Below, one piece after another: positions 46,969-59,037 of a stretch of DNA of 64,000 nucleotides. The DNA comes from Patiria miniata (taxonomy: Eukaryota > Echinodermata > Asteroidea > Valvatida > Asterinidae): the NCBI RefSeq assembly GCF_015706575.1, contig NW_024037047.1:8064632-8128631 (forward strand), written 5' to 3'. The translations under genes and the position numbers were made by a program. Positions within the stretch are counted from its first letter, which is position 1. Each line of letters opens with the position of its first letter. The notes beneath the pieces are model-generated. The model saw only the letters and a program-made list of their open reading frames with translations. It was not told the DNA's origin and ran no database searches.

Positions 46969-47458
46969 CGGGAGCGGATCCAGGAACGTTTGCAGGTGCG
47001 GGGGGGGGGGGGTGTCAGGCCCATCAGATTTTGTTAATGTCCGATTGTTGCCAAGGGCGGATCCAGAACACAATTTAGGGGGGGGGCAAAAAATGTTGGT
47101 CCCCAAAAAGTGGGTTAAAAAATTACGGCTTGGGGTTCGGGCCCGAATTTTTTTGGGGATTCTAGATGCTCTGTGGTGCGATCTGAGGCAATTTCTGACC
47201 ACTTTGACCATTTTTTTAAAGGAAAAGATGGTGGTGTGCGCAGTGCCTGCCTTTATTGCGACGTCACTTAAAAAAAAAAATTGGGTTCTTTTTTTTTCGG
47301 GGGGGGGGATGGCCCCCGTTGGCCCCCTGGATCCGCCCATGATTGTTGCGGGCAGGCGGACATATTTATAGGTAAATATAGCACATTGTTACTTATAATT
47401 GTTGTTTTGTGTCAGAGCAGTTTTTTTCCGAACCCCCCTCCCTCTGGATCCGCACCTG
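46969..47458. mobile_element. hAT-like MITE family Q (Q2), split by Q3
   Basis: CGGGAGCGGATCCAGG and CTGGATCCGCACCTG are inverted ends. A G run (46999-47009) lies inside. Flanking octamers GCATATA- and ATACATAC are only similar. Confidence 0.6.
47052..47341. mobile_element. hAT-type MITE family Q (Q3), nested in Q2
   Basis: 290 bp. Ends CAAGGGCGGATCCAG and CTGGATCCGCCCATG, with perfect 8-bp duplication ATTGTTGC at 47044-47051 and 47342-47349. Confidence 0.8.
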
Positions 47459-49371
47459 ATACATACTAAACATGAATGTTTCTGCTGACCTAATTTCATA
47501 AATATCGGCTACTGCATTGTTGAGAAAAGGCGGGGGCGTTGTCCGCCCCTCCCCGGGAAGTCAGATCCCCAACAACCCCCAGCTCATTTAGGGTGAAGAC
47601 AGCGAATCGATATTGCTGGCCATTGCGCGCACTCTAAAAGTGACCGATTTTCACTAAACAGATTGATTTATAAATGAAAACTGAAAAACAAATAAATATT
47701 GAAACTGTATAATGCATTGGCCCACATAGGGGCTAACGACCACTTTCCCCCTCCCCCCCCCCGTCTCAGAATTGAGGGAAGGCAAAATTGAGGTTTTATT
47801 GTAAAAAAAAACCCCACAATGACTGCACCTCCTTGGGAAAGTGAAACCCCTAAATGTCCCTTTCCCTTCAAGTTCAATCCCAGTCTGGCAACTCTAACAA
47901 TGGGCGGAGAAATTTCATCATAAATTTTATCCACGAGTGTTGTAAAACTGTAAGTAAGAACAGCATTGAAATCTGGGGGGGGGGGGGGGGGGGGGGGTAG
48001 ATGTTTTAAACAAGCCGATTATCATTTTCCATCTTGAAAGTTAATAAATCTGAAAATCCGAATCTGTCACTCCATCAAGCTCGAAAAAATACCATTACGT
48101 GTTGGTCATCGCCCGCATAATAGAAAAAACACAAAGTTTCACACTAGGGACAGTGGGCTATTGGTCAGCGAGGCCGGTCAGCCCTCCGCCACTCACGGGG
48201 CAAGCCAAGCGTATCTCGTCCGCCACGCGCGCGCGGGATTAAACAACTTCGAGACGGCGGACCCTTGTATTCATTCCCGGTCCCCCAACGCACCGGGGCC
48301 GTACCGCACACAAAATGCATGAAATCATATCCCAACGTGTTTAATCTGCTTAAACTGTGAGCCGCTCTGTTGTACACGGCCCAGTATCGAATCATTTTCT
48401 TAGCGTGTTATTGTTGTTGGGTTGTATAGGGGTCTGAAGGGGAGATATATAGGTCCCGGTGTTAGGGTTGGGGGGGGGAATTTGGGAACTTTTTTTGTTG
48501 TTTGGCAGGATTGTTGTTATCTCACACCCCACCAGGGACGCGCGTCCGTTGGGCCGGCGCGTTGACGAACGATAACACTGCGTATCTAGTAACATTTCTG
48601 GTTTCTCACACTCAGTTTTTTTTGTTCATTATCAAATTTTCTCAGATTAAAAAAAAGTAGTCAGTCGAGATATAAACCCGTACTTTTTTGTCTCCATTGC
48701 GCTTCAACAATAAATTCACCCAGACGATTACAAAACAAAAGCTACCCAATGCGACTGCGCAGAGGAAAAGTGTAGCAGAAATTAAAGGGGCACGCGGTGG
48801 ATTTTACACAACTGCATATTTTCGGCAAAAAAATTGTGCCTATTCCTCTTAAGTAAATATGATCACAATGAGATTTCTTTTCTGTTTCAAGTGCACTTCT
48901 GTGAGTTATTTACAGAAGCTATGCTATTTCTTGACAACCGAGGGCGCTGTTGTTTGTGATGTCACTTTAGGTATTCACTCAACCGTTTGAATATTTTCTG
49001 AACAAACATGAACCTGAAGTGTAGCTTACTTTAAATGCTTTAAATGTCTGTGCACAAATTTTGTTCACTGCCTAAATTTCGTTCACTGCAGGCACTAAAT
49101 GAACTTGAAATACTCCCAACTAGAGAACTAACACCGCAGAAAACCAACAATTTTGGCAATTTATATATATATATTTTTTACACTGAAGCAACGTCCTAAA
49201 CTGGCATTACTGTTTTTTTCTCAGGAATATAGAAATTTGTACAAACATCAACAATATTTTAAACACAGCCTTACAAATGGAGATACGAAAGCTGAACATG
49301 ACGTTTACTTGAACAGAAAGATGGATCTGTCATTTTAAGAATTTCACTGCATGGTCTCTTTTTAAGGCATA
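47459..49371. other. No gene seen; G23 run
   Basis: Holds a G run at 47975-47997, a GC-richer patch at 48150-48330 and a TTAAAGGGGCACGC at 48783 that might be the end of another TTAA element whose partner end I could not find. Confidence 0.4.
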
Positions 49372-49775
49372 GAGGATAGTTTGCTTCTCATGCATTTTGT
49401 TCGTTTTCCAATAATAACACCAATCAAAATCCACAAATTACACTTGTCAAGAAAACAGTGAAAAACCACGACGAATGTTTTTGATCACGAAGGACGATTT
49501 CTTCGAAAGCACCCTTTATTCCAAAAGAAAATTGCAGCTCAGTGGATATTACACTTTTCGAGAAAACATAGCACTCTTTATTTCCAAAAATCAGTCAACT
49601 GACTGATCGTTGGAAATCACTTACATTTCTTGATTTCTTCTGAATTACAGCAAGCCAGACGGAATAATTTCACAGGCTGTTTAGTACCAGTACAATTTTT
49701 AATCTAAGTAAGCTTTTTGATAACAATTCGCTGGGTTACTTTTGGGATAAATGCAAATAATCCCATATGCCTTTG
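49372..49775 (-). mobile_element. TTAA element family B (B2)
   Basis: Starts AAGGCATAGAGGATAGTTTG and ends ATCCCATATGCCTTT. Core palindrome ATCAGTCA/TGACTGAT. A short stretch around GCTCAGTGGATATTACACTT appears out of order, so the copy is rearranged. Confidence 0.72.
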
Positions 49776-50842
49776 ACGGTACCAATTACTTACTGTTTTG
49801 TATGATTTGGCTAAAACTGTGTAGATTTACTTTGCATGAAGGGATTGGCATGGGTAATAACATTCAATAAAATCAGTATTGCATGACCGAGATAGGAGGT
49901 ATAGAATGAGAGACGATCCCAGCTTTGAAACGACAACCAACCGGTTATTTTCGCGTTAAACTGCCAGACGTCGACCCAAAAAGAAATCCAGATTTTTATT
50001 CCCAAAACTCCTTACGCCGATTATGGATTATGCGTGAAGATTAAAAATTTCCGTTAAGAAAACACCCGATATTTCAACAACAAATAATATTAGCGTGTTT
50101 AGGTGGACAAATGAAAAAAAAATATGAAGAAAATCTGAAATTTTACTTCATTCTCACTCGATATTTGACTACGATCTCGTTTCATCCGCGCAGTTCCATT
50201 TGCCGAAAAATTAATAACGGGTATGGATTTCTTGTACCTCTTCCGTACACTATCGTACAGTGCCCCTTTCCTTCGGCTGAAAAGCCCAAACTCGATTTGT
50301 TTTTATGACCGACAAATTATCGATTTCCCCCCGTCTGGATTTCGGCAGGCAATTGAAGAAAAAAACCAGGCCAGTGTATTTACCGGAGCTGTTCCGTTTC
50401 CTGGGGGTGGGGCTGAGTGGGGGAGGGGAGGAGTTTAGTGGGTAAAAGTTGATTATTTATGTTGAAAACAGTCGTATTTAGGGACTTTTCTGGGGGGGGG
50501 GGGGGGCTAATGCAAGGCAAGACAATTCTATATTACTAGACAACATCAATGTGTGTTTTTTTCGGGGGTGGGCGGGGTGTTTAGAATGATGCACAGAGGG
50601 AGGGGGGGGGGAGGGGGTCTGGTTGCCCCGAATTTCTCCAAATCTAGAGTGCTATGCTCTTTCAAGGCATTTACTTAAACTTCAGATTTACACAAAAAAA
50701 ATCAAAACTGTTTGGACCATCACGTTAATTTGCGTACCAAACAGTTGGTACAAATGCGCGTTTGTCAAGTTTAGCTGCAGAAGAGTTCAGAAGCCCGCTG
50801 TCAATCAGTCATAAACAAACACATTTTTTTGGGTTTTATTAA

Positions 50843-51230
50843 TGGCATACAGGATCATTTGCGTTTATCCCAAAAGTAACATACCGAGTTATTATCAAAC
50901 AGCTATACTTGGATTGAAGATCGCACTGGTACTAAACATCCAGTGAAATTATTCCGTCTGGTTTGCTGTCATTTAGAAGAAATCAAGAAATGTAGGTGAT
51001 TTCCAACAATTAGTCAATTGACTGACTTATGGAATAAGTAGCGCTATCGACGAAGTCGTGTTTTGTGATCAAAAGGTCGTGCATGATTTTTCACTGTTTT
51101 CTCGACGAGTGTAATATCCACTGAGCTGAAACTTCAACAGGTTAGGTTTTGAACTTCTTCTCTGGATTTTGAGTGGTATTATTATTAGAAACGAACAGAA
51201 TGTATATAAAGCACATGATCCTATATGCCT
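50843..51230 (+). mobile_element. TTAA element family B (B3)
   Basis: 388 bp, TTAA at 50839-50842 and 51231-51234. Core palindrome AGTCAATTGACT. Carries GAGCTGAAACTTCAACAGGT. It abuts repeat R. Confidence 0.82.
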
Positions 51231-51240
51231 TTAATTATAA

Positions 51241-51712
51241 CATTGTCTACGTAGGCCAAATCACAATTTGTGCATCCTCATTTTTTGGCTATTAGAGCAT
51301 TTTGTGGGCCATGAACTTGAATGTTTGTAGAAAAGAAGGGCAGAAGCCGTGCACAGGAGTGTGAGCTCGTATTTCTGTACAAATTCTCATGAATTTGCGC
51401 CCTAAAATTGCTCTATTTTGCAATGGAGCGAAGGCAACATTTTTGAAAATGGAGATGGGCCACAGGACTACTTTTCGGGGTGATCATCTTTGGATGAATT
51501 TTCTCCCCCCCCAAAGTTATCAGATAAAGGGACAAAAAAGAAAAGAAAATTAAAGCTTATGAAATAAGCTTTCATTTTGATGGGTGTGTCAAATACCTTG
51601 GAGAGTTGTGACTATTTTAAATATTTTTTGGAAGTACGCGTAATTATCACTGAAGTCTATATGAGACTCAATTTGCAGGTCTGCACCCTTAAAGGTTCAT
51701 TAATTTTATATC
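51241..51712 (+). repeat. Dispersed repeat R, copy 1
   Basis: Matches 56046-56490 in inverted orientation, for example CTCTATTTTGCAATGGAG and TTAAAGCTTATGAAATAAGC. No ORF or defined ends. Confidence 0.65.
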
Positions 51713-53935
51713 TCCAGCTTGACAAAAAATGGTGACTTGCCATCTCGCATTAATGGATAATCCGTAGGAGCGTCTAGGCACTAGACACGAAAACAATTAG
51801 ACTGGCATATGTGACATGTGACAAGGTACATTCAAACTGCTTTACATAATTATCCCATATTCCAGGTTACCAGACAAAATGGCCGACGCAGTTTGCAGTT
51901 GCTACACAATATAAACTTAAATAAAATAGACTGGTAACCAGTAAGAAAGTGGTTACCGCGGAGATGTGATTTCAAAGCCTGCCAAATACCATGCCTTCCA
52001 GCTACATTTTTTTAAAGATGGCTTGTAGTGCACTAGAGCTTAGATTATATGTGTTGAAATAAATAATAGACTGTCACCTGTGACGTATGACCCGTTCGAT
52101 GTAGTGATTTTTCTCGTATGCCTTCAGGGTACAAGACCAAAACATGGCCGATATCTGAGCTTGCTATGGCGTTATCACTTTCAGTCCCCCTCCGGTGTTT
52201 CGTTTCATTAGAATAAATCGTCAATTCTGCTGCTCCCTTTTCCGAAAAAAAACCCTCCCCAATCCGTTGCCAACCGTATAACTCCCCTTTCTCATTTTTA
52301 TTCTTCAAATTTCCAGGTGGAAAGCATCGATGATTAATTATCCGAAGGAACCCTTTCCCAGACGCCCGTCCCAATGTGTCCGCCGTACGGTTGGTCTTAT
52401 TGTCCGTCTCCGTCTGCGCCTCTGAAAAGAAAAAAAACCCACGAAATATCGATCCCGCCGTTTGTTATTCTTTCGACTTTTTTTTTCATTATCGCCGATT
52501 TTAAAAGAGTCGAAATCGACACCGGTGCTGTGTCCCTTCCCTCTTCAATGTCTGCAGTCTGCCCATGTTATTCCGGCCGGTGACTTTGGGTTTTTTGACG
52601 GGGGATAGGAACGGGGCCAATCCAGGCAATTAAGGAGGAGCACCTGTACCCACTGCGCTAATAAGCACCAATTGTGTGGCTTTGGAAGAGGATACCTGAC
52701 GTGATCAAGTCCGGATCGGGTAACCGGAACGAGAGGCCCAGTCCGGGCCAGAAAAAAAAACCACCCAAACCCAGCCCCCAATCCCAAACCTTCATCACCA
52801 GGGATAAGAAGAATTGCCCGCCGTGATTTGATTGATTCAGCCGGCCGGAGGGGTGAAGGGGTGACTCGCTGGGTTGGTTTACCGCCTTGAGCTAAAATTA
52901 AAGAAAAAAAGTACGAAGCACCAAGGAAGGAAGATTTCACCGGTGATCCGAGGAGGGGCTGATGGGGGTTGAAGGAGCGCTGAGCCCGGGAGATACCGGT
53001 GGCGCTTCGCTATTCGCTGCTCCTTCCGGGGATGCGTGCGGATAAGTGGGTGTCATATACCGTGACTGGGCTTTTGAGATGGGAGGGGGAGGCAGGGTGG
53101 GGGATTAAAGCAAAATACAAATGGAGGGAAATCTTATAAGCAGCAAACGGACATCCGAGAGACCAATGGAAAAGGACACGGACAGATAAATGAAAGGTAA
53201 AGCGGGGCCACATTTTGCTCTACGAAATCGAAGAACCAGAATAAATATCACTTTCTGTAATCGAATGATTTTTCACTCAATATTTTGTTTCCAAAATAAA
53301 AAAGTCTCAAATTATGAATTGGAAGTTTTGATGTCCAATCTGAAATAAATGAACACTGCGCGCTGTAAGTCACTTCGCCAATCTGGAGAGGTTTTTCACC
53401 AATGTGTTTTTCCTCACTAACTCTGCAGCTTCGCCTCCGGATTGTCCGTCTTCATCCCATGCCTCCAGATTTGTATTCACAGTTCTTAAGTATCAGCATG
53501 ATGCCCAGCGCTAATAGACTTTATTCACGAGTCGGCCATATTTGAATTGAAAGCGAGGTAAACTCTTCATTTTTGGAACTTGCGAGTAGAAAGAAAGCAA
53601 TGAAATAAAAAGTTCATTACAAATTAATACCAGTCTGCTCCGATGAATAATTTACAATTTGTGATTTAACGTACCCTAATGTTTTAAGCCACATTAAACA
53701 AAAGTGAGGCTTGGAACGCACTCCAATCATAAAATAGTCTGGCACCATTCAATTCAACAGTTTATAGTTTATAAAATAGATTCACGGAACACGACCAATG
53801 TAGCTTCCCCGCGAAGAAGGTCTATTAAACTGTTGTATATACATTTTGCTTTATATTGTATTGGAATGGATGTTCGTGAAATGAAACATGCAGACCTCAG
53901 GCCTATGTTGGTCCAGAGTCCCCAAAGTATTGGAG
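51713..53935. promoter_or_regulatory. No gene seen; GC-rich block with possible conserved sites
   Basis: 52340-53050 is GC-richer. Around 52624-52680, CAGGCAATTAAGG, CACCTG and GCTAATAAGC combine homeodomain-type and E-box sites in a stretch that looks non-repetitive. Conservation cannot be tested here. Confidence 0.25.
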
Positions 53936-53985
53936 GGATCCCCAAGCCAAAGCCCAAACCGACACGAGGTTTGGAAAACCTATAC
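53936..53985 (+). repeat. Dispersed repeat P, copy
   Basis: AAGCCAAAGCCCAAACCGAC followed by GAGGTTTGGAAAA matches the module at 35231. Confidence 0.45.
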
Positions 53986-54057
53986 CCATACTCCAAGACT
54001 TGCATTTCCCCCCATTAGATTCCGTGGGTATACTTTTGTCACGATGCGTAGATTTAA

Positions 54058-54444
54058 CGGTATATACGATCATTTGCTTTTCGCGCATTTTGCTTTTGTT
54101 AAAAGAAACAAAATTTCTCAAAATCTTAAGAAAGGTGCATACCAACTAACTTGTTGAAATTTCAGCTTAATGGATACTATACATTTTGAGACGACAGAGT
54201 AAAAGTATGCCCCATTGTTAGGCTCTCTTAACTGGATTCCGTTGATGACGTAATGAAAAAAAACTGTGCCAAGGGGCATATTTTTTTAAAACTACCTACA
54301 ATGGTTGTTTCTTCGGAACGATACCATTCCAGGCGGAATAATTTCACAGGGTGTTTGGTACCAGTCCTATCTTCACTTTGAGCAGAGATTTTCTCTTTAA
54401 ATCGTAATGTATATTTCAGGGTCATTACAAATGTTCCTGTGCCT
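54058..54444 (-). mobile_element. TTAA element family B, diverged (B5)
   Basis: 387 bp, TTAA at 54054-54057 and 54445-54448. Keeps ACGATCATTTGCTTTT, TTGAAATTTCAGCTTAATGG and GCGGAATAATTTCACAGGGT but lacks a clear core palindrome. Probably the oldest B copy here. Confidence 0.7.
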
Positions 54445-54448
54445 TTAA

Positions 54449-56045
54449 ATCCCGTTATAGGTGCCACGGCACTCAGAAACATGTCTATGGTTACAATATT
54501 TTCATTCGAATTTCTCAAATAAAAGTCGCATACACAGCAGTTCCCCTTAGCCCATAGTATAAGTTGTCCTTAATGTAAAGTTGATTGACATATAAAAAGG
54601 GGCAAACCACAAAATGAAACTGCTCGACCGGAACGGAACCAGTCCCCGTGCAAAGCAAAGGGGTCGTCACCAGGCTCCCGGGCATGAAGCCATCGGGGGA
54701 CTAACGACCAGTTTCCCCCATCAGCTCATCCCGCCGCGCCCGCTGAATGCCTCGCAGATTAATCCACCGATATGGCAACATTAATAAGTCCTTTGAAGAA
54801 AATTTTTCAAGCCCGGGGGGAAAAACACTTTACTGGATTTATATCGCGCGCAAATGAGGCCTTTGTAAAGAAATTACGGTTGGCATTGAGACCCCAGCTG
54901 TCGTCAAGTTTTCGTCATTTTGTCCCAAAAGGTGCCTCTTTTCCGGACTTTTTTTCTCCTTTGCCATCATCTAGCTGTTATGCAGATATCTACACGAGTG
55001 AGATACATGTCTCCGTTACAAAATGGCTAGCATGTTAGCCCGCGGGTTCAATTTTGTTTCGAAACATTTTTTTTTTTTACCTTTTGCGTCGATTGAGAGG
55101 GGTGTCGAAAATGGGATCATATTCTGAAAATCTATCTGTCATTATCTTCAGTTGGGTGTCATTATTATCAGGGGAAAACTGGTCCGGCCGCCGGGGGGAA
55201 TTTTGTCTGAGACGCGGGGTCGAGAGGCATTGAAGCGAGGAGAAACTCCGGTGTGGAAAAAAATTGAGAGTGGCGGGAAATGAATGGATGAATCTGTGAT
55301 TACAGATCACAGATGCGACGCGCGGTGAAAGTTTGGGAGTGGATATATAAAAAAAGACCGTCTAATAATGCGAGCTGACCGTGATTTCCATGCTGTGTGC
55401 TGCCGTCCAGAGCGGCCAGGCAGCGGTGCGGCAAAGGGACGAACGCGCGCTTGTCGGTTGATCGTTCCGGCCGTGGCTATGACTTTTCACAACACTTGCA
55501 CTGTAAGGTCTTCGGTGGATGACGGGAGATTAAACAGTAGGGACTTGAATAGTCTGCAAATCACAAAACGTGTTCGTCAGCCGAATTTGGAAATTTACTT
55601 TACACAAATATTGGAGATACATTAATGTTCCAAACATGTTCTATCAGTGCCTGCAAAACGAGCATCGTCTAATTTTTGACAGCTACTTAGCACACAAAGC
55701 ACACAAAATATTTGCTTACCCCCCCCCCCCCAATGGTCGATGTTTCGCTTAGCAATTTAGATGGTAACTGAAAATGTGCTGAGCACCAGCGAAAAGGAGT
55801 ATAATGAATCCCATGTCGTTTTGGTTGGTTACCTTATTATTGCAAAGCTCACAACATTCTGTGCCTGCCAATCGTTATTTTTCTTAGCAGCAATTGGCAC
55901 CGGGTATGCATGAAAGACATCCATGCTTCATTCCAATCGGAAGTCCGGTCTGTAGAAGAAGGAAGTCCGGTCTTTAGAAGAAAACACCAAGAAGGTCAGG
56001 GGAGAAGATAGGGTGCTAGATCGAGATTTAGGGTAACAGATTAAA
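54449..56045. other. No gene seen
   Basis: 54600-54780 and 55360-55480 are GC-richer without a recognised exon. A C12 run lies near 55720. Confidence 0.35.
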
Positions 56046-56490
56046 GGTAGCAGACCAGTAAAATAAACTTCCATAGACCCCAATGGTAAATGCTCACACT
56101 TCAGAAATTCGGGAAAAATACTCACAACTCTCCAAGGTGTTCGAGACACACATCAAATTAAAGCTTATTTCATCATCTTTCAGTTTCTTTTCAATTTTGG
56201 GGGGGTTAACTGATGACTTTTAGGAGAAATTTCCATCCGAAGATGATCACCCCTGAAAATAGTCCTGAAGCCCATCGCCATGTTGAAAAACGATGCCTAC
56301 ACTCCATTGCAAAATAGAGCGCTTTAAGGGCCCCAATTTCATCCAAATAGAACGGAACTACAAGCTCACAGTCCTGTGCACGGCTTCCACCCATATTTTT
56401 TTCAAACCCTCAAGCTCATGGCCCACAGCATGCTCAAATACTGAAGATTTTGAGGGCATGCAAATCGTGATTTGGCCGGCGCAGGCAATT
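56046..56490 (-). repeat. Dispersed repeat R, copy 2
   Basis: Reverse-complement match to 51241-51712, including CTCCATTGCAAAATAGAG and AAATTAAAGCTTATTTCATC. Confidence 0.65.
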
Positions 56491-56699
56491 TCGGACCGAT
56501 TTACTGGCCTGCAACTTTATGAACCCATCGTGATGTTCATCATCAGTGGGATATCCAGTGTATGTGTGTGTGTGTGGGGGGGGGGGGGGGAGACAACTTG
56601 CCACCCTCACGACATGACTTGTTTCCATTTTGTTTTTAGGAAACAAAAAAAAGCGTCAGCACCTCACAGGTACACTCTGGTTCTTTTAGCCTGGTAACT

Positions 56700-56868
56700 T
56701 TCAGGGTCAAAACTGACACTTTCAGGGTTCTTTTATATTTCGGGGTCATTTTGACCTGGAAACCCTGGCAAAAGTGTCACTTTGACCCTGAAATGTGTCA
56801 GGTTTGACTCTGAAAAGTGTCAAGTTTGACCCTGAAAAGTGTCAAGTTTGACCCTGAAAAGTGTTAGT
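56700..56868. repeat. 22-bp minisatellite with inverted flank
   Basis: Four tandem units of TTTGACCCTGAAAAGTGTCA plus AG (56781-56868) are preceded by inverted copies (TTTCAGGGTCAAAACTGACA) at 56700-56760. A G16 run lies at 56577-56592 nearby. Confidence 0.75.
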
Positions 56869-57169
56869 GACTTTTTGCAGTGAACTATACTACTACTTTT
56901 GTAATACCCCCTCTTTTTGGGATAATTATTTATGAACGAAAAACAATTTGGGCCCCTTTTTTCAGTGAAGGAAATACCAGTCTGCCACCCCCAATCCTGG
57001 ACCCCAAACCTGGAAAGGCTACTGATGTCCAGCCTCTGATGTACACCGGTCATCACAAGCCTTTTTTGACCGGCGATTTTTTTTTCTCACGGTTTGACGC
57101 GCCTGTGTCGGCACTCATTATAGAAATGGCCACCCGTACACATAAACGATATGACGCGTCTCGTTGAGT

Positions 57170-57645
57170 CGCTGATAATACCAATTTTAATCATTCTCTT
57201 CTATGACCGGCCAGAAAATGAGGACAAATTTAATGGTCATCAGCCACGTGACACGAGAAGCATTTTGAATATTTTGATCAGATAAGATGATAGGAAATTC
57301 TATTACGTTTTTGTCATCGACCAATCAGCGACCGCACTTAGCCGATTCGCGCGTTATTAGAAGTCACGTGCTCGCGTACTCACTCATGAATAAATAACGC
57401 GTCTCATGAATAATGCATGCACATTCTCCGAGGCCGCCCGTCACTCGATCGGCATCGAAAGACGATGAAGAAGAAAACCGACGACAACCGACCACGATAG
57501 GTCGTAATTGGATCATTATCTCAAGGCGGTATAATTAGTGAGATGACAGAGGGGCTCGGCGGGCAGGATGGACGGGGGATGGGACATACGCTCCCTATCC
57601 GTGCTTTAATTACAACTAAATCCTGATTGGAGTGCTTTATAAATA
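57170..57645 (+). promoter_or_regulatory. Candidate promoter with TATA box and developmental-factor sites
   Basis: TATAAATA at 57638-57645 is a strong TATA box. Upstream lie CCAAT (57331), GATA-type CAGATAAGATGATAGG (near 57281), CACGTG boxes (57245 and 57364), two CATGAATAA repeats and TTTAATTACA. An ATGGCGGCGATCGTC start-like site follows at 57731 with a 49-codon frame. No convincing protein follows, so the transcript type is unknown. Confidence 0.35.
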
Positions 57646-58500
57646 CCCTAGCAGACACCCACCTCATTTTGGCAAATCACAGATCAGCTTATATAATTAC
57701 AAGAGAAAGAGAAAGAGAGAGAAAAAGAAAATGGCGGCGATCGTCCTGAGGAGATCATTAAGAGTAATTTGCACGATTGGATTAAAGTCTTCTGCGCCGT
57801 TTACCGCCAAAACAGAGAGGGGGGAAAGGGGAGAAAAGTGGTTTGGGCGCGGAGAAGGCTATCGGGTCCCGATTGGTTAAATCAATCAGGATAATAGTGT
57901 GTAAAACGGCCTGTAATCACCGGCCGCTCGGGGCGTTGGCTGCGGGGGGAAGAAAGAGTGCTTTGACCGGGGAAGACTTGTCTTCTTTGCCCGGTACAAT
58001 ATGCGTTGCTGGTGTCACAATGTAATGTCCACTGGTGGGATGGGTTGAAGCATTTCGCTCCAGGACTAACCAAACAATTTCCCGCTGCATACGATTATTA
58101 ATATCCTCAATATTATTGCAATATTTAGCCTTAGGTTTCGCATTCTACTGGGCCTCATACATCTTATTTAATGGTAGTTGATAAAGCAATTCAATTTAAA
58201 ACTGGTGATAATTAGAAATAAATATGTGAAGATTTGTTCTGATTTTCCGAAAATAGAGAGGGCCGCAGGCGACACTTTATAGGATCTTGATGTTGATATT
58301 TAAAAAAAAGATATGACACGGTCGTTAGATCGTTCCTATGGAGTATGGGTGCCTGCGGCCGAATATTGGGATAAAACGAATCAGTTTTTTTTTTAGATGT
58401 CGTTAAACAATTAATGGCTTAATGATTTCAACTTAAGCAAACCGTGCTAAGCATAAATCAGTTTTAAACCTTATTGTCTTCTGTTGTTGGAATTGGTATT
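57646..58500. other. No gene seen downstream of candidate promoter
   Basis: Includes a GAGAAAGAGAGA-type purine run (57703-57728) and short frames without domains. Confidence 0.35.
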
Positions 58501-58886
58501 TGGAGGCACATAGGATAATTTGCTTTTATCCCAAAAGTAATCTACCGAATTATTAGCAAAAAAACTTACTTGGATTAAAGATCGTACTGGTACTAAACAC
58601 CACGCGAAATTATTCCGTCTGGCTTGTCATTTAGAGGAAATCAAGAAATGTTTTCATCAAGCAGTCAATTGACTGATTTTTGGGAATAAAAGAGTGCCAT
58701 GGATCGATGACATCGTGTTTGTGATCAAAAGGTTGTGCATGTTTTTTTTCCACTGCTTTCTCGAAAACTGTGATATCCACCGAGCTGAAACTTCAACAGG
58801 TTAGGTTTTGAACATTCTTCTTTGGATTTTGAGTGGTGTTATTATTGGAAACAAAACAAAATGCATGACTGATCCTATATTCGTTT
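58501..58886 (+). mobile_element. TTAA element family B (B4)
   Basis: Starts GAGGCACATAGGATAATTTG and ends GATCCTATATTCGTTTAA. Core palindrome CAGTCAATTGACTG is perfect. About 385 bp. Confidence 0.78.
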
Positions 58887-59037
58887 AAATATAGCTGTAG
58901 CCTACTCGTCTCCCTTTATCCGAATGTGCAATTAACCGTTATATAGGCGACCAACACGAGTCGAAAAGAAATTATTAACATTTTTTTGCCCCGCAGCCAA
59001 TACCAATAATTTGGTTCTAGATCCGGCAGTGTCTACA

